Shown here: positions 1-8,953 of the stretch, one piece after another
Numbering within the stretch: the first letter of the stretch is position 1
Layout: each line of letters begins with the position of its first letter
Source: Actinomycetes bacterium
GTDB taxonomy: Bacteria > Actinomycetota > Acidimicrobiia > Acidimicrobiales > RAAP-2
Assembly: GCA_021791615.1 (NCBI GenBank)
Contig: JAJYWG010000299.1
Location: 1-18,334, forward strand
Direction: 5' to 3'
Length of the DNA stretch: 18,334 nucleotides
Translations under genes and position numbers: made by a program
The notes under the pieces: generated by a model
What the model was told of the DNA's origin: nothing
The model's database searches: none
Seen by the model: only the letters and a program-made list of their open reading frames with translations

Positions 1-6
1 TCAAGG

Positions 7-1548
7 GTGAACCAGTGGCAGCCGTCACATCCCTCGGGCACGGTCATGGTGTGCGGCACCACGTCCAATGCCGGCAAGAGCACGATCACGGCCGGTCTGT
101 GCCGCCACTACGCCCGGCGCGGCGCGCGGGTCGCGCCGTTCAAAGCCCAGAACATGTCGAACAATTCGGCGGTGACCTGCGCTGGTCACGAGATCGCCCG
201 GGCCCAGGCCTGGCAGGCCATGGCGGCGGGTGTCGATGCCGAGGTGGCCATGAACCCGGTGCTCGTGAAGCCCATGGGGGAGCGCCGCTGCCAGGTGGTC
301 GTGATGGGCCGCCCACTGGGCACGATGACGGCGGCCGAGTACCACCGGCTGAAGCCGGAGCTGCTGGACGTGGTCCTGGGGGCGCTCGCCGACCTCCGCC
401 AGCGCTACGACGTGGTGATCCTCGAAGGAGCGGGAAGCCCGGCCGAGATCAACCTCCTCGATGCCGACATCGTCAACCTCCGCCTGGCCCACGACGCCGG
501 GCTCCCGGCCATCGTCGTCGGCGACATCGACCTGGGCGGGGTGTTCGCCTCGCTGTTCGGGACCGTCGCCCTCCTGCCCGGCGAGTACCGCCCGCTGGTC
601 AAGGGCTTCGTGGTCAACAAGTTCCGAGGTGACCCGGCACTCCTGTTCGACGGCACGACCCAGCTGCAGGAGCGGTCCGGCGTCCCGACCCTCGGGGTGC
701 TGCCCTTTCTGGACGGCCCCGAGATCGACAGCGAGGACTCGCTCGCCCTCGACCGGCCGCTCGGCGCCGCGCCAGCCGAAGGGGACGAGGGCGCCGACCC
801 GCCCGAGCCGGCCCGGGTCCTCGATCTGCTCGACGTGGCGGTGGTGCGGCTGCCCCGCATCGCCAACTTCACCGACATCGACCCGCTGCGGACGGAGCCT
901 GGGGTGCGGCTGCGCTGGGTCGACGACGCCCGCAGCGTCGGGCAGCCCGACCTGCTCGTCATCCCCGGTTCCAAGGCCACCGTCGCTGACCTGGCCTGGC
1001 TGCGCAGCCGCGGGCTAGACCGGGCCGTCGACGCCGTGCGCAGTGTCGTGCTGGGCATCTGTGCCGGCTACCAGATGCTTGGCCGCTCGATCACCGACCC
1101 CGGCGGCGTCGAATCCTCCGATCCTGCTGTGGACGGCCTCGGCCTGTTCGATGCCGTCACGACGTTCGGCCCCGACAAGGTCACCCGGTGGCGCCAGGGG
1201 CACCTCTTCGGCCGGCCGGCGAGCGGCTACCAGATCCACCACGGCGTTGTGCACGCGTCGGGGCCGGCGTTCGTCGAGCTCGACCATGGGACCGGCGACG
1301 GCGCCATCGGCGCCACCCCAGCCGGCGGGACCGTGTGGGGCACCTCGCTGCACGGCCTGCTCGAGTCCGACCAGGCGAGGGCCGCGCTCCTCGAGCAGGT
1401 GGCGCGCAAGGCGGGCAAGCACATCGGCCACGGCGGATCGTTCGAGGCCGCCCGCCAGCGACGGATCGACCGGCTGGCCGACGCGATCGAGGAGCACCTC
1501 GACATGAAGGCCATGGACAGGATCCTCGCCGAAGGAGCATTCGGGTGA
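7..1548 (+). CDS. cobQ: Cobyric acid synthase CobQ
   Basis: This enzyme makes cobyric acid by glutamine- and ATP-dependent amidation of the b, d, e and g carboxylates of adenosylcobyrinic acid a,c-diamide in the cytoplasm. The 513-residue length fits the family. The N-terminal dethiobiotin-synthetase-like domain has a P-loop at residues 17-26 (GTTSNAGKST), a KAQNMSNNS motif at 46-54, and a later EGAGSPAEINL motif. The C-terminal class I glutaminase-like domain has the nucleophile in GICAGYQMLG (C352) and the triad histidine in SLHGLLES (H449). The GTG at 7 is the first usable start and overlaps a possible upstream stop (TGA at 8-10). It adds about 12 residues before the usual family start, so the true start could be slightly downstream. 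Its own stop overlaps the next gene by GTGA. Confidence 0.96.
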   Translation: MNQWQPSHPSGTVMVCGTTSNAGKSTITAGLCRHYARRGARVAPFKAQNMSNNSAVTCAGHEIARAQAWQAMAAGVDAEVAMNPVLVKPMGERRCQVVVMGRPLGTMTAAEYHRLKPELLDVVLGALADLRQRYDVVILEGAGSPAEINLLDADIVNLRLAHDAGLPAIVVGDIDLGGVFASLFGTVALLPGEYRPLVKGFVVNKFRGDPALLFDGTTQLQERSGVPTLGVLPFLDGPEIDSEDSLALDRPLGAAPAEGDEGADPPEPARVLDLLDVAVVRLPRIANFTDIDPLRTEPGVRLRWVDDARSVGQPDLLVIPGSKATVADLAWLRSRGLDRAVDAVRSVVLGICAGYQMLGRSITDPGGVESSDPAVDGLGLFDAVTTFGPDKVTRWRQGHLFGRPASGYQIHHGVVHASGPAFVELDHGTGDGAIGATPAGGTVWGTSLHGLLESDQARAALLEQVARKAGKHIGHGGSFEAARQRRIDRLADAIEEHLDMKAMDRILAEGAFG

Positions 1549-2255
1549 CCGTCCACGTCGAAGACGTGCTGGCGGCCGTCGGATCCCGGGTCGACCACCT
1601 GCGGGCATCGGCGGGCGAGCCGCCACAGGCAGAGGAGGGCTGGCACGCCTGTGACGCCGTCACGGCGGCGGACCTGGAGGCGGTTATCGGCGGCGCTGCT
1701 GCCGACGACCGCCAGGTGGCGGCGTCGCTGCTGGTCCAGTCCTACGCGTACCGGGTCGTCGCGGTCAGCCTGGCGGCCTTCGCCGTCGGCTTGCCCTGGC
1801 CGTCACCGGCCGCCGCCGCCACCTCGGTTCGCCTCGCCGGTGGGCGGGCGAGAGCGCTGTGCTTCCGGACCGACGCGCTGGGGGAAGCGGGCGACGTTGG
1901 ATCGCTTGTCGACGCCGGGTTCACCTCCCATCTCGTCCCGTTCGTCTCGACCGTGCGAGCATGCCAGCGTCTCGGGGAACGCCTGGTCTGGGCCAACATC
2001 GCCGCCTCGTGCGCCGCCGCGTTCCGAGCGGTCGAGGGCTCGGCTCGCGAGCGTGGCGACGCCGGTGAGCGGACGTCGATCCGCCGCCGGGCGGTCGAGC
2101 TTCTCGAGCATGCGCCGTGGCTCGAAGGCACTGGGTGGTTCGACGCTGACAGCACCGACTGGGGTTGGCAGCGGTCCGCCTGCTGCCTGTGGTACCGCAC
2201 ATCGGGGGGTCGCACCTGCGAGGGCTGCAGCCTCCGGCGACAGGAGGGGACATGA
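1545..2255 (+). CDS. FhuF-like [2Fe-2S] protein, putative ferric/cobalt reductase in cob operon
   Basis: The 236-residue product ends in the unusual cysteine signature of the FhuF family, C-C-X10-C-X2-C (C213, C214, C225, C228), within the context RSACCLWYRTSGG. In FhuF of Escherichia coli this motif binds a [2Fe-2S] cluster and the protein reduces iron in hydroxamate siderophores. No signal peptide is visible, so it is probably cytoplasmic. The GTG start at 1545 is chosen because it overlaps the cobQ stop (GTGA); a longer reading frame upstream only shadows cobQ. Its stop overlaps the cobN ATG by four bases. No siderophore gene is nearby. I infer, without proof, that it acts on a corrinoid or cobalt substrate, for example reducing Co(II) to Co(I) before adenosylation. 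Plain ferric-siderophore reduction remains possible. Confidence 0.82.
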   Translation: MTVHVEDVLAAVGSRVDHLRASAGEPPQAEEGWHACDAVTAADLEAVIGGAAADDRQVAASLLVQSYAYRVVAVSLAAFAVGLPWPSPAAAATSVRLAGGRARALCFRTDALGEAGDVGSLVDAGFTSHLVPFVSTVRACQRLGERLVWANIAASCAAAFRAVEGSARERGDAGERTSIRRRAVELLEHAPWLEGTGWFDADSTDWGWQRSACCLWYRTSGGRTCEGCSLRRQEGT

Positions 2256-5200
2256 GCAGCCCGGCCGAGGCGACCACGGGCCGGATCCACGTGATCGTGT
2301 CCACCGACACCGACCTGCTGGCGCTTCGGACCGCCATCGAGAGCCTCCCGAGCGGCTTCCCGGCCGTCACCGCCGCCACGACCTGGGCACCGGACCCCGT
2401 CGGCAACCTCCACGGTGCCAGCTGCGTGCTGGTCCGCCTTCTCGGCGGCCGCCGAGCCTGGCCCGACGGCTTCGACCGCCTGCGCGCCGAGTGCGCCGAG
2501 CGGGGAGTGGCGCTACTGGCTTTCGCCGGCGAAGCGGTCCCCGACGCCGAGCTGACGGCGGCGTCGACCGTGCCGAGCGCCACGGTCACCGAGGCATTCG
2601 CCTACCTGGTCCACGGAGGCCCGGCCAACCTCAAGAACCTGCTCTGCTTCGTCGCCGACACCGTCTGCTTCGACGGGTGGGGCTTCGAGCCGCCCAGCCC
2701 CATCCCCGAGCACGGCGTGTGGCGTCAGCCGGACCCGGCGGGGACCGGCCCGGTGGTCGGCATCGTCTTCTACCGCGCCCATCTCGTAGCCGGCAACACG
2801 CAGTTCGTCGACGACCTGTGCGCGGCAGTCAGCACAGCGGGTGGTCGGCCGCTCGCGCTGTGGTGCTACACGCTGCGCGGCCGGGCGGCGAGACCGATCG
2901 TCGAGCTCCTCGCCAGCCATGGGGCCCGAGCCCTCATCACGACGGTCCTCGCCGCGGGCGGCGCGGCCGCCGCCGCCGGTACCCCCGGCGCCCGAGGGGG
3001 GCTCGATGGCGAAGGGTGGGACGTCTCGGAGCTGGCCGAACTGGACATCCCGGTCGTCCAGGCCCCCTCCGCCGGACGTTCGAGCGAGGACTGGGCGGCG
3101 TCCGACGCGGGGCTCGGCCCCTACGACGTCGCCTCGGGCGTCGCCATCCCCGAGCTCGACGGGCGCATTATCGCCCCGGCGTTCGCGTTCAGCGAGGTCG
3201 TCGACGACGGCGACCAGCTCGGCACGAGCGTCCGGGCATACCGCAGCATCCCCGACCGCGCCGCTCGGGTCGCCGGTCTCGCCGTGCGCCTGGCCAGCTT
3301 GCACGCCAAGCCACCCGCCGAGCGACGGGTCGCCATCGTCCTGTCCGCCTACCCGACGAAGAGAAGCCGGCTGGGGAACGCCGTCGGCCTGGACACCCCC
3401 GCGTCGGCGCTCGTGATCCTCGATGCGCTGGCGGCTGCCGGGTACCGGGTGGAGGCCCGGCCGGAAGACGGCGACACCTTGATGGCCGCGTTGGCCGACG
3501 GCTTGACCTACGACGCCGACGACCTCACCGACGAGCAGCTCAACGTGGCCGTCGGTCGCCTGGCGGCCGGGCGCTACGCCGAGTGGTTCGCCACCCTGCC
3601 CGACGCGGCCCAAGAGGAGCTGGGGTCGGTGTGGGGCCCGCCCCCGGGCCGGCACCGGGTCCACGGAGGCCAGCTCGTATTCAGCGGCGTGGAGCTCGGC
3701 AACGTGATCGTCGCCATCCAACCCCCCCGGGGCTACGGCGACGACCCGGTGGCCGTCTACCACTCGCCGTCGCTGCCCCCCGCCCACCACTACCTCGCGT
3801 TCTACCGCTGGCTGGATGAGGTGTGGGGTGCCGACGCCATCGTCCACCTGGGCAAGCACGGCACCCTCGAGTGGCTGCCCGGCAAGGCCGTCGGCCTGTC
3901 GGCCCGGTGCTGGCCCGATGCAGCGCTCGGTGACGTGCCGCTGATCTACCCGTTCGTGGTCAACGACCCCGGGGAGGGCACCCAGGCCAAGCGCCGCGGC
4001 CACGCGGTCGTCGTCGACCACCTGCTCCCGCCGATGACCAGAGCCGACACCTACGACGACCTCGCCCGGCTCGAACAGCTCTTCGACGAGTACGCCCAGC
4101 TGCAGTCGCTCGACCCGACCAAGCTCCCCGCCCTGCGGGAGCGGATCTGGGCGCTCTTGCGCGAAGCGAGCATCGACCAGGACCTCGGCCTGTCGGCCGT
4201 GTCGTTGGACGACGGGTTCGACGACGTCGTCCTCGCCGTCGACGGCTACTTGTGCACCTTGAAGGACGCGCAGATCCGTGGCGGGCTCCACGTCCTCGGT
4301 GCGGTGCCGGCGGACGACGCCCTCGTCGACCTGGTGCTGGCGATCACTCGCCTGCCCCAGGGTCGTGTCCCGTCGCTGCGCCAGGAGTTGGCGTCGGACC
4401 TCGGGCTCGAGGGCGACGACCCTCGGCATCTCGACCGGATCGAGGAGGCGTGCCGTTCCCTAGTCGTCGCGGCCGCCTCCGAAGGCTGGGTGGCGCCTTC
4501 GGGCGCGCCACCGACGATGGCATGGATCTGCGAGTGGCTGGTCCCCAACCTGCGCCGCGCCGGCGACGAGGTCGCCAACCTGCTGGCCGGTCTCGACGGC
4601 CGGTACGTGCCGGCCGGCCCGAGCGGCGCCCTCACCCGCGGCTGCGCCTATGTCCTGCCCACCGGCCGGAACTTCTACTCCGTCGACCCGAAGGCGCTGC
4701 CGACGGAGCTCGCCTGGGAGGTCGGGAAGAAGCTGGCCGACGCCGTCCTCACCCGCCACCTCGACGAGGAGGGCTGCTACCCCCAGACCGTCGGCCTCGT
4801 CCTGTGGGGCACCGCCGCCATGCGCACCCAGGGAGACGACGTGGCCGAAGCCTTGGCGCTCCTCGGCGTCCGCCCGGTGTGGGAGGAGCGGTCGCGGCGC
4901 GTCGTCGGCCTCGAACCGATCCCGATGGCGGAGCTCCGACGACCCCGTGTCGACGTCACGCTTCGGATCTCGGGGTTCTTCCGTGACGCCTTCCCGGCCC
5001 TGGTCGACCTCCTCGACGAAGCCGTCGAGCTGGTCGCCGGGCTCGACGAACCGGCCGCGCACAACTTCGTCCGGGCGCATGGCGCCGAGGACCCCAGGGT
5101 CTACGGACCCGCCCCGGGCAGCTACGGCGTCGGCATCCTGTCGCTGCTCGAGGGACGCGACTGGCGGTCCGACGACGACCTCGCCGCGGTGTACGTCGCC

Positions 5201-5809
5201 TGGTCGGGCTGGTCGTATACCAGGAGCGGGTTCGGACTGCCCGCCGTCGAGGCCATGCAGCGGCGGTTCGCGGCCATCGACGTCGCCGTCAAGAACCAGG
5301 ACAACCGCGAGCACGACATCTTCGACTCCGACGACTACCTGCAGGAGCACGGCGGGATGGTCGCCACCATCCGCTCCCTCACCGGCCGCGACCCCAAGGC
5401 GTGGTTCGGCGACTCGGCCAACCCGTCTCGGCCGCTCGTCCGCTCCCTGGCCGAGGAGGCTGCCAGGGTGGTGCGGACCCGGGTGATCAACCCCAAGTGG
5501 CTGCAGGCCATGCGCCAGCACGGCTACAAGGGTGCGTTCGAGATGGCCGCCACCGTCGACTACCTGTTCGGCTACGACGTCACCGCACATGTCGCGCAGC
5601 CATGGATGTACGACCGCTTGGCCCAAGCGTACGTCGCAGACCCCGCGAACCGGGCATTCTTCGAGCAGTCCAACCCCTGGGCGCTGCGCTCCATCATCGA
5701 GCGGCTCCTCGAGGCCGAGGAGCGAGGCCGGTGGAAGCCTGACGACGAGACCGCCGACATGCTGCGGCGGGCGCTGCTTGAGGCCGACGGGTGGGAGGAG
5801 TCCCGATGA
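2252..5809 (+). CDS. cobN: Cobaltochelatase subunit CobN
   Basis: CobN is the large porphyrinoid-binding subunit of the ATP-dependent cobaltochelatase, which inserts Co2+ into hydrogenobyrinic acid a,c-diamide in the aerobic pathway. The protein has 1185 residues, in the normal range for CobN/BchH-type subunits. Diagnostic blocks are HLGKHGTLEWLPGK (from H532), NDPGEGTQAKRRGHAVVVDH (GEG from G574), and KNQDNREHDIFDSDDYLQEH (from K1014), followed by the conserved INPKWLQAMRQHGYKGA segment near the C-terminus. The ATG at 2252 has a strong AGGAGG (2242-2247) and overlaps the stop of the FhuF-like gene (ATGA). The downstream neighbour encodes the matching AAA+/VWA subunit, which supports cobalt rather than magnesium chelation. 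BchH-type magnesium chelatase is less likely given the cob operon. Confidence 0.95.
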   Translation: MSSPAEATTGRIHVIVSTDTDLLALRTAIESLPSGFPAVTAATTWAPDPVGNLHGASCVLVRLLGGRRAWPDGFDRLRAECAERGVALLAFAGEAVPDAELTAASTVPSATVTEAFAYLVHGGPANLKNLLCFVADTVCFDGWGFEPPSPIPEHGVWRQPDPAGTGPVVGIVFYRAHLVAGNTQFVDDLCAAVSTAGGRPLALWCYTLRGRAARPIVELLASHGARALITTVLAAGGAAAAAGTPGARGGLDGEGWDVSELAELDIPVVQAPSAGRSSEDWAASDAGLGPYDVASGVAIPELDGRIIAPAFAFSEVVDDGDQLGTSVRAYRSIPDRAARVAGLAVRLASLHAKPPAERRVAIVLSAYPTKRSRLGNAVGLDTPASALVILDALAAAGYRVEARPEDGDTLMAALADGLTYDADDLTDEQLNVAVGRLAAGRYAEWFATLPDAAQEELGSVWGPPPGRHRVHGGQLVFSGVELGNVIVAIQPPRGYGDDPVAVYHSPSLPPAHHYLAFYRWLDEVWGADAIVHLGKHGTLEWLPGKAVGLSARCWPDAALGDVPLIYPFVVNDPGEGTQAKRRGHAVVVDHLLPPMTRADTYDDLARLEQLFDEYAQLQSLDPTKLPALRERIWALLREASIDQDLGLSAVSLDDGFDDVVLAVDGYLCTLKDAQIRGGLHVLGAVPADDALVDLVLAITRLPQGRVPSLRQELASDLGLEGDDPRHLDRIEEACRSLVVAAASEGWVAPSGAPPTMAWICEWLVPNLRRAGDEVANLLAGLDGRYVPAGPSGALTRGCAYVLPTGRNFYSVDPKALPTELAWEVGKKLADAVLTRHLDEEGCYPQTVGLVLWGTAAMRTQGDDVAEALALLGVRPVWEERSRRVVGLEPIPMAELRRPRVDVTLRISGFFRDAFPALVDLLDEAVELVAGLDEPAAHNFVRAHGAEDPRVYGPAPGSYGVGILSLLEGRDWRSDDDLAAVYVAWSGWSYTRSGFGLPAVEAMQRRFAAIDVAVKNQDNREHDIFDSDDYLQEHGGMVATIRSLTGRDPKAWFGDSANPSRPLVRSLAEEAARVVRTRVINPKWLQAMRQHGYKGAFEMAATVDYLFGYDVTAHVAQPWMYDRLAQAYVADPANRAFFEQSNPWALRSIIERLLEAEERGRWKPDDETADMLRRALLEADGWEESR

Positions 5810-7719
5810 CCTCGCACCTTCCGTTCTCGTCCGTCGTCGGCCAAGACGACGCCAAGCTGGCGCTGCTCTTGGCGGCCGTCGAGCCGCGTCTCGGCGGGGT
5901 GCTGCTGCGAGGTGACAAGGGCTCAGCCAAGACGACCCTCGCCCGGGGGCTGGCAGCCCTGTTGCCCGGGGGCGCACCGTTCGTCGAGCTTCCCCTCGGG
6001 GCCAGCGAGGACCGGGTCGTGGGAGCGCTCGACGTGGCCGCGCTGCTCGACTCCCGATCGCACTCCTTGCGCCCGGGGTTGCTCGCCGCGGCCCACGGGG
6101 GGGTCCTCTACGTGGACGAGGTGAACCTCTTGCCCGATCATCTGGTGGACGTCCTGCTCGACGTGGCCGTCTCCGGCATGAACCGCGTCGAGCGCGACGG
6201 GTTCTCCGAGACCCACCCCGCACGGTTCGTGCTGGTCGGGTCGATGAACCCCGAAGAGGGGGAGCTGCGCCCCCAGCTGCTCGACCGCTTCGGCCTGGCC
6301 GTCGACGTCCGGGCACCACAGGACCCTGCTCTGCGGGCCGAGATCGTGCGCCGCCAGCTGACCTTCGAGTCGGCGGGGGCGCCCGACCCGTCGCCCGACG
6401 AGCAGATCCGCCGGTCGTTGGCGTCCGCCCGGCCGGTGCCGTGCGACGACGCCGTCGTCGTGGCCGCGGCCGAGCTGGCGGTGGCAGTCGGTGCCCAGGG
6501 CCTTCGGGCCGACCTCGCGCTGTGCCGCGCCGCCAGCGCCGTGGCCGGGCTCGACGGCGCGCGCCGTACCGGCGCGGCGCACCTGCGCCGTGTGGCACCG
6601 CTCGTCCTCGGGCATCGCCGCCGACGCGACCCGTTCGAGGCACCCGGCATCGCATCCGACGAGCTCGCCTCGGCGCTCGACCAGGTGCTCGGCACCGAAG
6701 AGGCTGTCGACGCTTCGCCGACGGAGCGAGGAGCGCACCCCGACACCGCGTCGCAGCCGGGTCCAGGATTTCCGGATGACCCACGCCCCGACGGCAGTGG
6801 GGGATCGGATGGCCGCGACCGGCTGGGCGACCAGCACGGGCCGGCTCCCGACTCCGTGGGCCCGCCTGACGTCCAGCTCGACGCGGGGGAGCTGGCGCTC
6901 CCGCGGCCTCCCGGCGCCGCGACGACGGGCCAAGGGGCAGCCGGGAACGGCGCGGCGGCCGCCGGTGGTGCCCGGGGGCGCCGCATCGACCATGTGCCTC
7001 TCAGCGATCCCCGCCAGCACGTCGATGCGGTCGCCACGGCGCGGTCCTACGCCACCAGGACCGCCGGCGAGGACCGCGGACCTGGCGGACCGCGTCTGGC
7101 GGTAGAGGACCTTCGGGCCACCGTGACGGCCGAGTCCCAAGCGACGCTGGTCATCGTCGCCGTCGACACCTCGGGCTCGATCGCCGGGCGCAGGAGGCTC
7201 GAAGCCGCCCGCGCCGCTGTCACGTCGCTCCTCGGCGACGTCTACCGGCGCCGTGACCGGGTGGCGATGGTGGCCTTCAGGGGCGAGTCGGCCGAGGTCG
7301 TCCTGCGTCCGACCGGGTCGGTCGAGGTGGCGCGGGCGCGTCTGGCAGAGCTGCAAACCGGTGGCAGGACGCCGCTGGCCGCCGGCCTGCAGCAGGTCAC
7401 GTCGCTCGTGCGGACGGCACAGCGAGCCGGCGGGCCCCGACCGGCGGTCGTGCTCGTCACGGACGGACGAGCTACCGCAGGTGGTGCCGACCCGCTCGCC
7501 GCGGCCGACGGAGCCGCTGCCCAGCTGGCGGCGACCGGGGTGGCTTGTCTCGTCGTCGACGCGGAGACGGGGCCGGCGCGCCTCGGTCTGGCCCGGTCGC
7601 TGGCGGCGCGCCTGTCCGCCGACTACGTGCTGCTCGAGGACATCGAGCGGCCCGCGGGGGGAGCGGCGTTCGCCGACACTATCCGGGCTCGGGTGCTGGC
7701 GTCGGGAGCGGAGGCCTGA
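5806..7719 (+). CDS. Fused AAA+/VWA cobaltochelatase subunit (ChlI-ChlD type)
   Basis: This 637-residue protein joins the AAA+ ATPase of the ChlI/BchI type to a VWA domain of the ChlD/BchD type, and is the likely motor partner of CobN. The Walker A motif is at residues 36-44 (GDKGSAKTT), Walker B at LYVDEVNLL (D104, E105), and GSMNPEEGELRPQLLDRFG carries the sensor and arginine-finger region. A Pro/Gly/Asp-rich linker of roughly 100 residues (about 300-415) leads to the VWA domain with its MIDAS motif DTSGS at 454-458 and later TGGRTPL. The ATG at 5806 has AGGAG five bases upstream and overlaps the cobN stop (ATGA). Pseudomonas-type systems use separate CobS and CobT chelatase subunits; neither is seen here, so this single fused protein probably replaces both. 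Confidence 0.92.
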   Translation: MTSHLPFSSVVGQDDAKLALLLAAVEPRLGGVLLRGDKGSAKTTLARGLAALLPGGAPFVELPLGASEDRVVGALDVAALLDSRSHSLRPGLLAAAHGGVLYVDEVNLLPDHLVDVLLDVAVSGMNRVERDGFSETHPARFVLVGSMNPEEGELRPQLLDRFGLAVDVRAPQDPALRAEIVRRQLTFESAGAPDPSPDEQIRRSLASARPVPCDDAVVVAAAELAVAVGAQGLRADLALCRAASAVAGLDGARRTGAAHLRRVAPLVLGHRRRRDPFEAPGIASDELASALDQVLGTEEAVDASPTERGAHPDTASQPGPGFPDDPRPDGSGGSDGRDRLGDQHGPAPDSVGPPDVQLDAGELALPRPPGAATTGQGAAGNGAAAAGGARGRRIDHVPLSDPRQHVDAVATARSYATRTAGEDRGPGGPRLAVEDLRATVTAESQATLVIVAVDTSGSIAGRRRLEAARAAVTSLLGDVYRRRDRVAMVAFRGESAEVVLRPTGSVEVARARLAELQTGGRTPLAAGLQQVTSLVRTAQRAGGPRPAVVLVTDGRATAGGADPLAAADGAAAQLAATGVACLVVDAETGPARLGLARSLAARLSADYVLLEDIERPAGGAAFADTIRARVLASGAEA

Positions 7720-8237
7720 TGAGCACCCACCGCGACGCGAACGTCACCTTGGTGCTCGGCGGCACTCGCTCGGGCAAGTCGACGGTCGCTGAGCGACTCG
7801 CCGCGGAGCTCGCCTCGCAAGGTGGCGGGACCGTGACCTACGTGGCGACGGCGTCGGTCATCGACGAGGAGATGGCGCGCCGGGTCGCCGCCCACCGGGC
7901 TCGTCGGCCGACGACATGGAGCACCGTCGAGCTGGCTTTGAGCACCGAGTTGCCCGCCGTCCTGGCGCACCTCGATGGGAGCGTGCTGGTGGACAGCCTC
8001 GGCACCTGGGTGGCGTCGGCACCGGATCTCAAGGTCGACGGACAGGCGTTGGTCCACGCCCTCCAAACGCGTTCGGGGAGCACCGTGCTCGTCTCCGAGG
8101 AGGTCGGGCTGGCCGTGCACCCCGCCACCGCCGTCGGGAGAGCGTTCGTGGACGCCCTCGGGCACCTCAACCAGACGGTGGCAGCCGTCGCCGAGCGAGT
8201 GCTCCTCGTCGTGGCCGGCCGCACGCTGGAGCTGTAG
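7719..8237 (+). CDS. cobU: Adenosylcobinamide kinase / adenosylcobinamide-phosphate guanylyltransferase CobU
   Basis: CobU phosphorylates adenosylcobinamide and then transfers GMP to give adenosylcobinamide-GDP. The 172-residue length is normal. The P-loop is at residues 15-22 (GTRSGKST context), the family HRARRP block contains H59, a candidate for the guanylylated histidine, and the C-terminal half has SEEVGLAVHP and LGHLNQ as in the family. The ATG at 7719 shares one base with the preceding stop (TGATG), which favours it over the longer upstream frame. Its TAG stop shares one base with the cobS GTG. The product feeds CobS directly, encoded next. Confidence 0.94.
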   Translation: MSTHRDANVTLVLGGTRSGKSTVAERLAAELASQGGGTVTYVATASVIDEEMARRVAAHRARRPTTWSTVELALSTELPAVLAHLDGSVLVDSLGTWVASAPDLKVDGQALVHALQTRSGSTVLVSEEVGLAVHPATAVGRAFVDALGHLNQTVAAVAERVLLVVAGRTLEL

Positions 8238-8953
8238 TGCTCGCCGCTCTCGGGTTCCTCACCCCCTTCGGGCCCGCCCGGGCACCCAAGCCGGCGACCC
8301 TGCGCTGGTTCCCCCTCGTCGGGGCGGCAGCCGGCGCGATCGTGGGCCTCGTCTGGTGGGCGGCGTCCAAGGGGTGGCACGGGCCGCTGGTGCCCGCCGC
8401 GCTGGCCGTTGTCACCGACCTGGTCCTGACCGGGATGCTGCACGTCGACGGGCTGGCCGACAGCGCTGACGGTCTGCTGCCCCACCTGAGCCGGGAACGC
8501 AGGCTTCAGGTCATGTCGGAGCCCGATGTCGGTGCGTTCGGGTTGGCGGCTACGGTGGCCGTGCTCCTCCTGCGCTTCGCGGCCTTCGGCGCCCTGCGCC
8601 CCGACATCGCGTTGGTGGTTGGCGTCTGGTGTGTGTCGCGCTCGCTCATGGTGGCCGCCATGCTCGCGCTCCCCTACGCCAGGCCGACGGGAGGTCTGGC
8701 GACGGCGTTCCTCGGAGGACGGGTCACCGGCTCCGCGCTGGCCGCGTCGGCCGGGGCAGCGGCAGGCGCGTCGCTCGCCGTCTGGGCCGGAGGAGCCCCC
8801 GCAGCCGCGGGCGTCGGAGCAGCGGTGGTGGCGGTGGCAGCCATTCTCTGGGTCGCCCGCCGACGTCTGGGAGGCTTCACCGGTGACGTCCTCGGGGCGG
8901 CCGTGGTCGTGTCCGAGACGGCAGCGCTCCTCGTCTCAGGGGTCCGGTGGTGA
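8237..8953 (+). CDS. cobS: Adenosylcobinamide-GDP ribazoletransferase (cobalamin synthase) CobS
   Basis: CobS is an integral membrane enzyme that joins adenosylcobinamide-GDP to alpha-ribazole or its phosphate in the last assembly stage of cobalamin. The 238-residue protein is strongly hydrophobic, with several predicted membrane segments. It shows the metal-binding acidic motif DGLADSADGLL (D71, D75, D78), a SEPDVGAFG block, and GGFTGDVLGA near the C-terminus. The GTG at 8237 is selected because it overlaps the cobU TAG by one base and has GGAG at 8228-8231. The family N-terminus is often a few residues longer, but no better start is available without running into cobU. Confidence 0.93.
   Translation: MLAALGFLTPFGPARAPKPATLRWFPLVGAAAGAIVGLVWWAASKGWHGPLVPAALAVVTDLVLTGMLHVDGLADSADGLLPHLSRERRLQVMSEPDVGAFGLAATVAVLLLRFAAFGALRPDIALVVGVWCVSRSLMVAAMLALPYARPTGGLATAFLGGRVTGSALAASAGAAAGASLAVWAGGAPAAAGVGAAVVAVAAILWVARRRLGGFTGDVLGAAVVVSETAALLVSGVRW

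Noticed and set aside
1..10. Tail of an upstream gene (TGA at 8-10)
   Set aside because: Only three codons are visible, too little to list as a feature; used only as a hint that the operon continues.
1651..3819. 722-codon open frame on the + strand
   Set aside because: It overlaps the FhuF-like gene and cobN in another frame and its translation is Arg/Pro-rich and repetitive, as expected for a shadow frame in high-G+C DNA.
2513..4429. 638-codon open frame on the - strand
   Set aside because: Antisense shadow of cobN, which carries strong family motifs across the same bases.
4460..6784. 774-codon open frame on the - strand
   Set aside because: Antisense shadow of cobN and the chelatase gene; arginine- and glycine-rich without any recognisable motif.
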